The notes under the pieces: model-generated
Databases searched by the model: none
The model's input: only the letters and a program-made list of their open reading frames with translations
Told to the model about the DNA's origin: nothing
DNA from: Vandiemenella viatica
Taxonomy: Eukaryota > Arthropoda > Insecta > Orthoptera > Morabidae
Reading direction: 5' to 3'
Length of the DNA stretch: 64,000 bases
NCBI GenBank assembly: GCA_031002005.1
Contig: JARYHS010013630.1
Span: 33,009,504 to 33,073,503, forward strand
Shown here: piece after piece, positions 19,043 through 30,939 of the stretch
Layout of the letters: each line of letters starts with the position of its first letter
Position numbering within the stretch: the first letter of the stretch is position 1
Position numbers and translations under genes: made by a program

Positions 19043-22000
19043 ATGATCAAATTTTTATATTTAATATTAATGATATGAAGTAGTATTCAAGGCATCACAT
19101 AAATTTTTATTTATTACCGCAAATCATATCGACTTAACAGTTATTTAGGATGACGTCAAAACTTGATGATGGTTAGACCACTTTAATAATTACGACTGCC
19201 AAGTTCTGAAATTCTTTCTCAAGGCCATTAATAATAATTGAAACGGGAGCCAGTGATGAAACAGGCACGCAATAGTTTACAGTTTTCACAATACCAATTC
19301 AGACTGCTGGTAGGTCCGTCAGGACACTGATGTAACGTGCCCGTTGCGTGCCTGCTCGCACGTACGGGTTACCTGCGAGTTACGAACAGTTGGCTTCGTG
19401 GATTCCCACATCTTGCGATGAACAGCGGTCGAGCTCTCTGGCACGAAACGGCTCGGTCACGAAGTGACCTTCCTCTACTTGAACACTGAAGAACGAGTTC
19501 TCCAAGCTGGAGACTACCCCACCCACCACTTGCGTCGCTCAATGTAGGTGCAAATCTGAAAACTAGCAGTCACCACCAAGCGCATTCTGAGACATTGCTT
19601 CGGGGGAGATTTATTTAAAGACCCTTCCAAATGCCAGTAGCTCTCCCTAGTTACTGTCGCAGCCACCAGGCACCGCCACAGGGTGGAGCCACATCCAGCA
19701 GCTACTTACTATGAAAAGGTCGGCTCTGCCAAGAATGGATGAAGCCGGAGTTAGGGTGAAATTAGGAAATGGTTGAAGTGGAACCTGAAAAAAATAGATT
19801 TCTTCTCACCGCAACTAATGATGACTCGATTTGGGCTATAAGGCGCCCATCTAACACGCTCGTTCCCCGTCAATCCGTAATGATAGTGGTTAACCAAGTC
19901 GCTACGCCATCGTTCACATTCCATTGAAGTACCACTACGATAGCGCCAAATTTCCAGGGTCTCATATCATTCTCAGTTCGTATATATATATAACTGTACA
20001 TAACTTTATCACATGGTGGAGTGGAAATAAACCCCTATTTATTGATATATATAATACTATAGTATGATTTATCGTGAATGCTCCAATGGACGACATTATA
20101 GTTCGCTTCCGCATTCTTGCTCGCTAGTCCTGACACGGTCACCAGGGTCACTACAGCAGCAACAGCTTCAGGGTGGCCCACAATCCACCAGGGAATACTG
20201 CCTCAGCTGACAGTAAGCACTTCCTCTCTCCGAACAGGTAAGCCATCCTTCACTGGTTCCAAAACTACAACGGCAATTTTTCGAAATTTCATTACAAGAT
20301 TCTGTTTAATGAGAGCAACATCGTGGAAAACGAGATCATGACAAGGTTATAGGCAGGAAGTAGATTCAGGATATACACGATTATGGTAGTTAAAACAGTA
20401 TTGTATGGTGTTGAACTACAGACTTCGTGACAATATCATACACGTCTAATAATGTATTTAATTATTTTTGTGTAGTGAATATTGAAAATCTCATTTTATC
20501 ATTTAAATCAGTGTATTTAAAGACTTCACAACATAGTAGTGTGTTTAATCCTTAGGGTAGCAATAAGTTAACAAAAGCACCTTTGGCGAGGAGAGTGTAA
20601 TGGCGTAAGAGTGAAGAAGTGTTGTGGCCACGTATGGGGGCGTACAAATTGAAATTGTTAACAACTGGGCGCAGGTGAAGAATTTGAGGGAATATATTTA
20701 CTTACTTGCGAAATATCATGACTGTGATTAATCTACTGAGAGCGTCCATAGTAAATTAGTTTAGGCGCAATACAGTATTTCAGGGTAATGATTTCAATTT
20801 CCCTTCAAAACCGAAATATTTTCAGAGCCTATCGATTTTGTATTGTTAATGAATGTGGAGAGTTGATTTATTAGTAGTGTGAATGTCGTTTTGGCCCATA
20901 TAGATTTATTGGGAAGGAATTGCTATTTTTAATAACATATAATATTCTTTGAAATTAGTTAAGCTTCAAATCAGGTCAGTTCTTAAGACGAAAACCTCAG
21001 CAGAAAAATGTTTGTCGATATTATGCTTACATTCAGACCTAGAGATTTTAGCACTGCGATCAATGACGTAAAACCCGAACTCGTATCCAGCCACAGCGGA
21101 CAATACTCGTGCTCACTTGATGTGTAAATACCAATCAGGCAAAAGTCTCAATCACGCATTCCAATCCGTTCAGTTTCGCCATTCAGACAGTAGATTAACA
21201 TGTTCTAACAGATCGTACTATCAACTGTATTGAATTCAGTCCTCAGTGATTATTAAATGGGATTATTAAACCGATAGTCGCCTGTCATGATTTATATGGT
21301 AGATTCTCAGCTAGCTATCAAAATGCCTTAACCTTTCCCTGCCTAACGTTTCCGAGTAGTTATCGGATGGCGTCAGCACTGATTATATTCCGTCATTATA
21401 CCATAATAACCCACGAGATATTGGTTAGATTCGCAAGGTCAAGACGGCTCAAGAACAGAAGCCATTAACAGAGAAGAAATCGAAAGAGATTAAAAGACTT
21501 TAGCAAAGATCTTGAAAGTTAGTCAAACTTTCAGCATGAAAGCCGTTTCCATCCAAAGCCCACAAATCAACCCACCATCCGCTCTGGTCAAATGACAATG
21601 TATGGAATGTCACAGTGGGTAAATGCCAACCTATTACAGTAGATGACGAGATTAATGAAAGGGTTTGTCATAACTTTGACCAAAAGAATGGAGAACAAGT
21701 TAAAAACATTTTAAAATTGGGTTTTGAGACAATTTTATGCTCCATTTTAAGAGAGAAATCAGTGGAGAAGAGGAAAAACATAGAGCCCTAAAACATATGC
21801 ATCATACTGTAGCTGCAATAAAGAACAAATGTTATTATTATTATAGCAAACACTCGACATCGAGTAGGTTGTCTTCCAAGCAGAATGCCTCTTCATGTAT
21901 GGATCCGAAGGTAACTGTGAAGTGCAATGCGAGAAGCACACACTTTACCGCAATGGTGATAGGCATTCCAGCAAAGGGCTGCCATTTTTTATCAACTGTT

Positions 22001-22260
22001 CATTTTCTTTCCTGCACTGCATCTTCTCATTTGCTGATCGTCGGCGATTATCTTCAAATAACAACATTCCATGATGAACAAGTGACCTCCAGGATGCACC
22101 CGAAGGACAAAGTTCATATCGTCACATAACGAGAAGGGACAAATGATATCATCATATATGTGATAGAAGGATGATTCCAACGGAAGAGACCACACGGAAG
22201 ACAGTGACTCAGATGGTTTGGTCCAATCAACAAAGACGCAAGGAAGGAAGATTTCGCCCT
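19043..22260. other. Unassigned sequence
   Basis: No supported gene. A short TA microsatellite lies at 19980-19991. Open frames at 20117-20341 and 21737-22129 show no recognisable domains. The 19.3-19.7 kb part is GC-richer but without a readable protein. Confidence 0.35.
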
Positions 22261-22348
22261 GTACCATATTCTTCCTCCCACCCTCATCCTACGCGGAAGG
22301 TCAATTGGATTTTGATATGGCAACGCTTATATTTCGCGTGCCAGATAG
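22261..22348 (+). repeat. Left arm of a dispersed inverted repeat
   Basis: The block CATATTCTTCCTCCCACCCT through CGTGCCAGATAG recurs as its reverse complement at 23448-23535, about 1.1 kb away, with roughly 85 percent of bases shared by eye. Its nature is unknown; the left copy lies just before a Jockey-like relic. Confidence 0.65.
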
Positions 22349-22369
22349 ACCAGAGAGAAGGCTACGGAC

Positions 22370-22805
22370 CGTGTTGATATGTGCCTTATGCGTACTTGGG
22401 GGTCACAATGGACAGGAGGATGACCTGGAAGCCCTATGTGACCAACGTGCATGGAAAGGCCACAGGAAGGCTGCGAGACTTATACCCTCTCCTGAACTCT
22501 ACTTCAGCTTTAACAAGTAAGACCGAAATTAGGCTTCCGGTTCTACACCACCCTAGTACGGCGTATCCTGGAGTATGCTGCAGTTGTCTGGGGAAACACT
22601 GCAGTCTATCCCAAACGGAGCAATCAGATATGCTATCATCTGCTTCGCGATACAAGGATTGACGATCTACACCGCATAAGTGGACTGCCGTTGCTGCACA
22701 AACGCTTTGAGAAAATGGCGGCCCAATTCTATGAAAAATGCCAACAATCTACGAACCCGCTGATAGCAGCACTAGGGGTTGAACCACTCTATGACAACTC
22801 TTTAA
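22370..22805 (+). pseudogene. Jockey-like LINE ORF2 C-terminal relic
   Basis: Frames combine to YLGVTMDRRMTWKPYV, LRDLYPLLNSTSALTSKTEI, RRILEYAAVVWGNT and FEKMAAQFYEKCQQSTNPLI. This is the region just downstream of the reverse transcriptase domain in Jockey-clade elements. At least two frameshifts and several losses break it. No tail or ends were found. Confidence 0.7.
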
Positions 22806-23447
22806 GGTGGCCAAGAAAATTATTTTACCACCACTGATGCAAAACTAACCTGATCAAGAACAAAAACACCAGATGTGACAGATCCTAATATACAATACAT
22901 TCGTAAGGACCACCACTAAATAATATGGAAGGAGATGCGCCTATTGAGCACAAACTTCCCCACAACCTGGGACCACTGTTCGTTCCCAGTCAATTGATGT
23001 CTGCGTGAGTGTGTGACATGTACCTCATCTGAGTATTGCTGGCTTAGACCTACTTCATTCCAATGTCAATAAATTACACATTAAATTTCGTGGCGTATGT
23101 ATGTAAACAGATTACTCATTCGCAAATTGTTTATTTTTTTTTTTCCCACGTTAATTCATCACATTATTCGCACCAAATGTTTATAAAGTGGAAGCAAAAA
23201 TTGCCGAGAGCTTCTCACGTCTCCGAGGACCAAGTATGAATATAAGTCGAATTCAATATTTAACCAATATCCTGTTGTAAGTGTCGTATCGCGGCATGAG
23301 AACAGCGCACCAACACTTCCGTTACACTGAGACGTAGGGAAACGCAGCTCTTTAAATGTACTGTACACGAGTGAGTTCTACACTCGCCCTTCAGTGACTT
23401 CTCTGCGGCTCTTTACGTGACGCGCGTTGTCGTTTGAGCTGGCCTCG

Positions 23448-23535
23448 CTATCTGGCACGTGGTATTTAAGGGTTGCCATATCAAAAAGCAATTGACCTTT
23501 CTCGTACGATGAGGGTGGTAGGAAGAATATGATAC
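23448..23535 (-). repeat. Right arm of a dispersed inverted repeat
   Basis: Reverse complement of the block at 22261-22348; see that entry. The matching bases start at CTATCTGGCACG and end near GAAGAATATGATAC. Confidence 0.65.
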
Positions 23536-25404
23536 AGGCAAAAGCTGAAACGACACACACGTTTCACCCGAAATCTTCTCATTGCCTACTGCAAAACTTC
23601 TGGGAGATTATAAAACGATACCCCAACTTTGAAAGACGATACCTCTGTAACTAAAGTACTTAAATTGAAATTCTACAAATCATTACGTAGCGGAAGTTCT
23701 GAAGTTTCATTAGATTTTATGTCATACACCAGCAAGTCCATCTCGGTTGTACAATGCCATCAAAATGTATATTTTCTATCCAGTATACGTAAATAATTAT
23801 AAACCGTCATTTTTTATTTTTTTGGTATGGTCACTATATAGAATAGTTCCCTGTTGGCAGACAGGTCCGGGTAGGTAGATGACTATTTCGTCCGGGGTCT
23901 GGGTTTTTAGATTCACAAGTCATAATCGCGTTATTTCGTCTGATCAGTTTCTTGAGTCTGTTGGTCCTCTTAATTAATAATCGGAAAATAGGCAGCTTTG
24001 CTTAATGAACGACTCAAAAATGTACTCATGAAACTATCTGAAGAGGAAATGAGATAACCGTACAGGAAGTTTGTCAGAACACGTAATATACACATTGATA
24101 AATAGTTCTTGGAGGAAAGATTAGGTTAGTTGCCTAATCGAGGGGAAGAACGTGTAGTTTTTAGTATATCAGCAAGAGGAACTTGATAAGCGCACTTCGT
24201 GAGGTCCCGGTTTACAGTGACCATACTGTTATCACAGCACTGTGAAGGAGGAACAGTGCTATCACTTACTGTTACCTATATTTCCTGTAAGTTTCGATGT
24301 TCCATTAGTTTTTTTGCTTCCATTCTAAAATTATTGTACCTAAGTTATGAAGTCCTATAGACCGTTCACTTCGACTAGGCGCCTCACCTCATAATCCTCC
24401 GAGCTGACAGCTGACTTGATTTGTGCGAGAACGTCTGCGGACAGGTTCATTCGCAACCTTCTCCTGTGTATTTACGGATCAGTGCAGCAGAGAGGTTGAG
24501 AAGCTGGGAACAGTTCAGCATAGTGAATACAGTAGACTTCTACCACCAAGTGCGAATGAGGTTCTATCTTACCAAAACACAGGCAGATATCAGAAGCACA
24601 CCAAGTGAAAGCCTACTCAAACACAAAACGATTTTGTTTATTTTTTTTTTTTTACTAATTCACTGTTGAGAAAACTATATTCAAAAGTTAACTGTACAGG
24701 CGCAAATCCGCACATAGACCATAGAAGTAAATGTACTTAATGTAGCGTGAATATTATTGTAAAAGAAACGCGACAGCCTGCTGCATGTACTACGCACTTG
24801 TAAAGCAACGCCGTGTTTACCATTTCAGTAGTAAACATGCAGCTATTCACTTTCACATACTTCTAATAACTCTTTTTTTTCTTCAAATTTTCGGTCACAG
24901 CTACCGAACTGTAATGTTAGTACCTTTCTTTCAACATTTAATATGAAGGAGCAAACGAAACGAAGTTTTATTAAAAAATAAATCTACCGTCAACTGAAAA
25001 GAAATTGGTGCCTTGAGAATATGTTGATTAACTGCTTTTAGTCGTGTGTAGGGGCACGCTGTGAAATACTGTCGCTGGTGTTTACTTAACTGTTCTGCCG
25101 TTAAACAGCGTTTAATAGATGTACTTGACCTGTCATTTTTTTGAACTGTCAGTTTAATCACTGTCGCCAATTGTCATTGCGTTAGAAAAGCTGGAAATAA
25201 TGGGTGTTATCTCCAGAAACGTGGAATTACATTAGTGTATAGTTTCTTTCAGCTAATATGCTCCTTTTTTAATGCTTTCTCGCAGTAGTGTCTTTGAAGA
25301 ATAAGAACATATAAGCATTAAAATACTTGTATAAACTGGAGGACTGCCTTCCAGCAGAGCGGTTCCACGTCCAATCGGCAAGTTGGACCAGTAAGTTAGT
25401 CCTC
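23536..25404. other. Unassigned sequence upstream of the THAP gene
   Basis: No gene or mobile element was recognised in this AT-rich stretch. Frames at 24421-24669 and 24931-25170 have no identifiable domain. Confidence 0.35.
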
Positions 25405-25675
25405 GGTACAACCGCTTGGAGCGCTAGCGTCGGCGATAGATCGTCAAGCAGTTATAGTATCCACCGCCAGATATCGCTGTCTGTGGCTGCTACTGATCCC
25501 ACGTGATTGCGATTACTGTGTCTGTCTTTGTCTGATACCTGGCGTTGCTTTGTTTGTTATATCAAATAATCAAACAGTATTTTTCAATTGCAATTTCAGT
25601 TACCATTCTTTCAATTTCGGTTCTACTTGTGCCCCGTGTGGAAGAAGTTGTTCGCCGTTATTGTACTTGTTGCAA
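25405..25675 (+). other. Probable non-coding first exon of the THAP gene
   Basis: A strong donor (CAA/GTAAGT) at 25675/25676 lies 98 bases upstream of the exon-2 acceptor (CTTCTTTTTTAG, ending 25773). The start of the exon is not fixed; 25405 is only the beginning of a 25-bp block that recurs at 28759. No ATG in the exon opens into the THAP frame. Confidence 0.4.
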
Positions 25676-25774
25676 GTAAGTAGAAGTTTTGTGAGGAAAT
25701 TAATATTTCTGTTGTTAACCATTGTTGTTATCATTCTGTAAAAATATCAGTTATTTTCTTCTTCTTTTTTTAGA

Positions 25775-27851
25775 ATGCCGTCTTGCAAGTAATCCACGAT
25801 GTGCAGTCGAGGGAATATCTTTTCACAGGTTTCCTGTGAAAAGAGAAGCAGTGTGTGAATTGTGGAAGAAGTTGTGGGGAATTGCTGGTGATGTGACTAA
25901 TAATTCCTTTCTTTGTTCACTTCATTTCGAAAGGATGTGTTGCATGAATCCTGAAAGTAAACATTTGATGCCGTACGCCATTCCAACGCAAGGTAATAGA
26001 AATATTATGTTTTTATATTGCCTATGTTTAAAGTGAATCTTTCAGTTTACTCGAGAACACGATACCAATGCAACTGAAATGCAATAACGTTTGATATAAC
26101 ATTTGTGTGCCAACGTCAGGGAGGAAAACGGCGTAAATTTTTAATTTTATCAAAATTTGTTATTGTTTGGAGGCCTAAAATAATATTCGTCAGAGGATAT
26201 GCATTATCAGCTTTCATTACTGAAGGTATACTGTTTTCGAGTATTGACGAAATATAATTTCCGTAGAGGTTGAATATTTCATTTTTTAAGCTGTGAATTA
26301 ATGTTTCTCCTTGGTTTGTTAACTGCAATTGTCACTAATAGCATAACACAGAGTTGTTCTAGAAGTTAGGGATTTTAGCATTGGTGTCCACATATGTACC
26401 CACATTGTCATTGTAGGTTATTACATTTGCTGCAATTAAAACAATTACTTAAAAGCACAGTTGTAACACTAGTGATGACAGACATATTCACAAGGATTAT
26501 AATGCTGTCATTTGTTCAAAATAGAAGTCATATATTGAAGGACAAATAAATTCTACAAGATCACAACACATTTTGAATGTCTAACAAGAGGTAACATTAA
26601 ATTCTAGAGGATGAGTTAAATACTTATTTTCAAACAACTGTGCAGTAGGATTCTTTTGGAAATGTTGCTTTCTCATTGATGGCACTTGTGTTAGAGGAGT
26701 GACTGTACAGGCAACGATGTAACTGGAGACATTGTAGATGTATTCCAAGTACATAACATGATCTATCAGTTAGCAGATAATTTTGAAGGAATGTAGGCCT
26801 AGCAGAAATCAAAGTTATAAAATTTTAAAGATAAATAAGTAGAACTCGTCATAGTAGTATTTATTTATAATAGTAGTTACAGTGAATAACAATAGGTAGG
26901 ATTGCTATCGACACGAGAGAATTAATTTATCAAATTGGTAGTAGGTGGTATAGCTTTTATACAGTCTTTGATGTCTTTCGTTGTTTACATCGTTGCCTGT
27001 ACAGTCACTGCTCTAACACAAGTGCCATCAATGTGAAAGCAACATTACCATTCTTTTCAATGGTTTTATCAGTATTTTCTTATGTACTAATCTGTATTCT
27101 AATGATTTTGTTGTAAAACATTTCCACAAGAGATTTTGCTGGGATCTGTGGAATGTATTGTATGAATACAAATGTTAAGAAGTTATTATTATGTAGATGT
27201 ATTTAACACCCTTCCTATAATATTGAGTAAGTAATTAACCTTTTTTTTTTTTTTTTCAAGGTGCTCCACATACAGAATTACTTCTCCAAGTGGGTGATCA
27301 CTACCCCCCATTTGTTCCTGAACTTGGACCGATAGGTAAGAATTACCTATTTATAACTGTTATAAGTACATACTTGGAATTTATCTTCATTCCATGCTAT
27401 CCTTCCTACTAAACATCACTTTATTAGACATTTTCTTGATAATTGCTTACAAGACATTCTCGATGTATTTTTTTTTGTATGGGTGTGTAAGCAGTGTAAT
27501 GAGCCAGAATCTGGGCCTTGCACTCGTGAGACAGTTTCAGCAAGTTATTTTAAAACTGAAGATTAGATAATCCATTAAAGTCTGATGGAATTTTAATGTA
27601 AAGCACTAGTATGTTGCCTTATGTGAAAGAGATCGAAGTTTCTGCTGTAACTTCAATGTCACTTACAAGCGTTATATTTGCCATATGGAATTGAGTATCA
27701 TTTCTTTTCATCTTAGGGGCCAGTTTGCTTGCTACATTAGTTTATACAGAAACTTTGCATATTTGATATCATATATTTGAAATTTAATAGTGATGATACA
27801 TGTGCCCAAATAGCAATTTTTGTTCACAACCACTTTCACATTATTTCATAT

Positions 27852-27912
<61 letters not shown>

Positions 27913-28224
27913 AGAAACAGCGCCCTTTTGTTCAAATATTACTTGTAACTTTCATGCTTGATCATGCTGTGGATGCTTTTGTGTCAAGATTTTTGATATG
28001 TCTGTGTATTTGTTAAGTTCACATTTCAGTTCATTATTTATTTCATTGTTATAAGAAAGATATTTCCAGTACAGTCTTGCTGCAATGAGTGTTTTTTTTT
28101 TTTTTCCTTTACAGGTTCTCTGCGAAGGAATGACACTGGAGAGAGGAGTGAGGAGCTCCAGGTACCTGAGGGAGAGGGAGTGGGTCAGGTAGAGGGGGGG
28201 GGGGGTACTGCAAATTGTATGTGA
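25775..28224 (+). CDS. THAP-type zinc-finger gene, three coding exons, one frame-breaking base
   Basis: Exons are 25774-25992, 27261-27335 and 28115 onward, with donors CAAG/GTAATA and ATAG/GTAAGA and T-rich acceptors. The junctions keep one frame (phase 1 throughout) to a TGA at 28222-28224, and AATAAA lies at 28419-28424. Exon 2 encodes a THAP C2CH finger: FHRFP, the invariant W in ELWKKLW, CSLHF (C-x2-H) and a terminal PYAIPT. The ATG at 25775 gives MPSCK and then a stop. Skipping one base near 25790 joins this start to NPRCAVEGISFHRFP and restores the C-x4-C pair. That is either a sequencing insertion or a true null. THAP fingers bind DNA; the short tail (about 55 residues, acidic and glycine-rich) has no catalytic domain. 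Confidence 0.75.
26661..27046. repeat. Inverted repeat inside THAP intron
   Basis: A 63-base arm at 26661-26723 (from AATGTTGCTTTCTC to CAACGATGTAAC) recurs in reverse complement at 26983-27046 with only about three differences, and 259 bases lie between. A transcript of this intron could fold into a long, nearly perfect hairpin. Confidence 0.85.
27854..27908. repeat. 55-base T homopolymer in THAP intron
   Basis: The run is uninterrupted. On the minus strand it would be a poly(A) tail, but no recognisable retroelement body lies beside it. Confidence 0.9.
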
Positions 28225-28663
28225 AGTATAATGAGGTCGGGCATATATCATCTCTGAATACTCTGTACAATTGTTCATGGATGTTGTAAATTGTACCTAA
28301 TATGTGTATAATGTATCATATCTAAAATATGCTGTATAGTTATGTATATATGTAACTAAATATGCTGTATAATCCTGTTTTAATTGATTATTCCTATTAT
28401 TTAATTTTAAACAGAGATAATAAAAATTCAAAACAAATTACTTATTTTTGTTATTGTTATTTCAGTTTCCCTTCATTATTTTTCCAATTGTCCTGCTGTT
28501 TGGTAAAAGAGAAACTAAATAAATACTAAAATAATAAGCAAAAAATTAATTAATTAAATGAAAATTATTATAAAAAATTAATAGAAAGGATACATTACTA
28601 TACATAAATTATACCAATACATGAAATGCCATAAGCGGGGTAAGGGAGGGGGAGGGGACGGGT

Positions 28664-28733
28664 TCATAGAATTTCATAATTGCCGCGTTACCAGCGGCCT
28701 GGCGGCGTCATAAGCATTTCAAAATTGCCGCGT
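28664..28733. repeat. Direct duplication of a 20-base block
   Basis: ATTTCATAATTGCCGCGTTA and ATTTCAAAATTGCCGCGTTA lie about 45 bases apart, just downstream of the THAP gene and upstream of the Jockey-like element. Confidence 0.7.
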
Positions 28734-28758
28734 TAGGTGACGACACAGCGTGTTTCCA

Positions 28759-30861
28759 GGTACAACCGCTTGGAGCGCTAGCGATACTTCGCCAGAGTTT
28801 TTGCCGGCCGTGGATAGTCTCTATATATTGTCTCTGGCCTTCCAGTGACCTCATAGCCTGGCGACTTCGAGAACATGGGGAAGAAGCGACTACCAGTCTC
28901 GCCTGCACACCACCGGGATGCCTCACCGACGCCTCGACAGCCTGCAGCCAGCGCTTCGCATCAGTCTGTGGGTAAGGCTGGTTCTCCGAACGGAGGGGAG
29001 CCTAAGCCTGGTGCTGCGGCGCGCCGCAAGGGCGCACCACCTGAGCAGCCTGTGCTTTCAGCAGCACGCAGCTCCGGCGCCCAGACACCATCGAGCAACC
29101 GCAGGGAGCGGACGGCCTCGAGTTGCCTCCCACTGGGGGAGGGCTGCACCACGCTACCACCTGGCACACGGAGCCGCCATGATGCTCCACGGTCAGGCAG
29201 GGTCAATGAGCCTATGCTTCCGGTAGCAAGTACTCCGCGCCAGCAGTCGGAAGATAACGCCGGCGGAAGGCCCGCCGCGTACGACACTCCCTCTTCGATT
29301 CACCAAGACGAATCCTGGTCGGAAATGTCTCAAGCGGAAGACTCATCGTGGATGTCATGGTCAACACCGACATCCGCAATAGTCGATGTCAACCACTTCA
29401 AAAACATCGAGACTGTCATTTATTTCCACTGTGAGGGCGGAGGCAACAAGTACAATTTCAGACTGCTCACACCGGAAAAGTGGGAGAAGTTTTACTACGC
29501 CGAGGATATCCCGCTCCAAGTGCAGCTCCGAGTAAAAACAGGGAAGAAACTTTTTGTGTGGGAAATCCCCTAGCAAGAACTTCAGCAAACTGATGCAAAC
29601 ACTCTCGGATCCAGCGAATGCACCTAACGCCAAGCCCATCATCTCGGAAAAGGAAGATTGGTCCCGATATGTTCAACTACCTCTCGTATTTTCCAAGAAC
29701 TTCAAGGAGGATGAGTATTTCGACGATCTTCATCGAACGCTCTACATCCGTCACCGAAACTCAAACAGCAACGTAGAACCAGCGATGGAGCAAGACACAC
29801 TGGCTTCATCTAACCGTGAGAACAGCGAGCAACACCCAAACTCAACCAAGCTACAGGACAGCAGTCACGACGATCAGAAACGTCCCGCATCAAGAGAATC
29901 CCATCAGGAAGAGACAATAATGGCGCATGCATGTTCATCGCCAACTCAGCTGCTTGTCACCTGTATGAGCCAAGAAGATCTCGAAGACGTCAAGAAATTC
30001 CTAGAATCTAGGAATATAAAATACAGCATGGACTCCCAAGCGAATACTAAGCACGCAGCAATAACAATACACGCAGAATCATCTCCAGAAGACTCCATCG
30101 AAACACCTCAAGACAGAAATTCCACCACACGCCCATCACCAGGCAGGAGCGTGCCCACAAAAGCCAAGCACACCGACCTGGCCAACAACCAAGACACGAA
30201 CAGGAGCCGACGGAACTTCAAAAATCAACCAAAGAGGAGGGAACCGATGGCAGCAATACAACAATGCTTCCGCTGCCAAGGATTCGGGCACAAGGCCTCG
30301 GACTGCAACAAGCAAGTGTGTTGCGTCCGCTGCGGCGGGAACCACAGCAACCTGGTATGCTCACGTCCGAGAGAAGCAACGCCGAGATGTGCTAACTGCG
30401 GTTCTGACCACGCCGCCAGCTACGGGGGATGTCCTGTGAAGAGAAGGCTCCAAGCCGCCATCGGAAGACGTCAACATCAATCCAGCCATGCCCAAACAGT
30501 CGAAGGACCGGGCGTCCCACAGAAAAGGGCGTCAAGCCGTGGCAAAAACCATCCGCCGACCGACAAAAGTGACCAGCGCGTGCATCAATGCTGCATCCAT
30601 GAACCAAAACGTGAAAATCAGTTGGGGAAAATCGTCCAGTTGCTAACGCAGCTTATTACGGTGATGATCCCCAACTGACAACACGAACCCAGTAGGGGGT
30701 TTTAATATAAGGACGCCTACGGCGTCCATAGCCATTTTCCCCCCTAAAGTGAAATAAAAATGTGTCCCCAAAACAACACCAAACTGGCACCCCGAAGTTA
30801 TACTACCAAAGGTAGTGGTACTTCAACAACAGCCGTAGAGGCATCGAAAAAAAAAAAAAAA
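28759..30861 (+). mobile_element. Gag-only Jockey-like element
   Basis: The unit has a GC-rich 5' leader, a gag-type ORF, a short 3' region and an A tail at 30847-30861. ORF2 (endonuclease and reverse transcriptase) is absent: the gag stop at 30676-30678 is followed after about 90 bases by the 3' terminal sequence. That terminal sequence (AATGTGTCCCCAAA, then GCCGTAGAGGCA before the A tail) is shared with the reverse-transcriptase-bearing copy ending at 34451. The copy is therefore an internally deleted or naturally gag-only member of that family. The 5' boundary is approximate. Confidence 0.75.
28875..30678 (+). pseudogene. Jockey-type gag (ORF1) with one frameshift
   Basis: Gag-like RNA-binding protein of a Jockey-clade retrotransposon, expected to coat the element RNA. 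The first frame (28875-29573) has a Ser/Pro/Arg-rich N-terminus and then a folded-looking segment ending VWEIP. The second frame (29554-30678) continues SKNFSKLMQTL. One extra C in the CCCC run near 29568-29571 explains the shift. The C-terminal half carries three zinc knuckles: CFRCQGFGHKASDC, CVRCGGNHSNLVC and CANCGSDHAASYGGCP, in the order typical of Jockey gag proteins. Together the two frames would make about 600 residues. Apart from this single shift the frame is intact, so the insertion is fairly young. A programmed frameshift is possible but less likely than an insertion in a C run. Confidence 0.85.
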
Positions 30862-30939
30862 TTGTATAAACTGAGATTTTCCCCGCATTTAATCGTTATA
30901 AAATGCTCATACTTTAGAGTCAAATGAGAAAATTGAAGA

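Noticed and set aside
21737..22129. 130-codon plus-strand frame
   Set aside because: No recognisable family; overlapping frames of similar length exist on the other strand.
28918..29287. Several long overlapping frames on both strands at the start of the gag region
   Set aside because: High GC keeps alternative frames open. Only the frame leading to the zinc knuckles makes sense.
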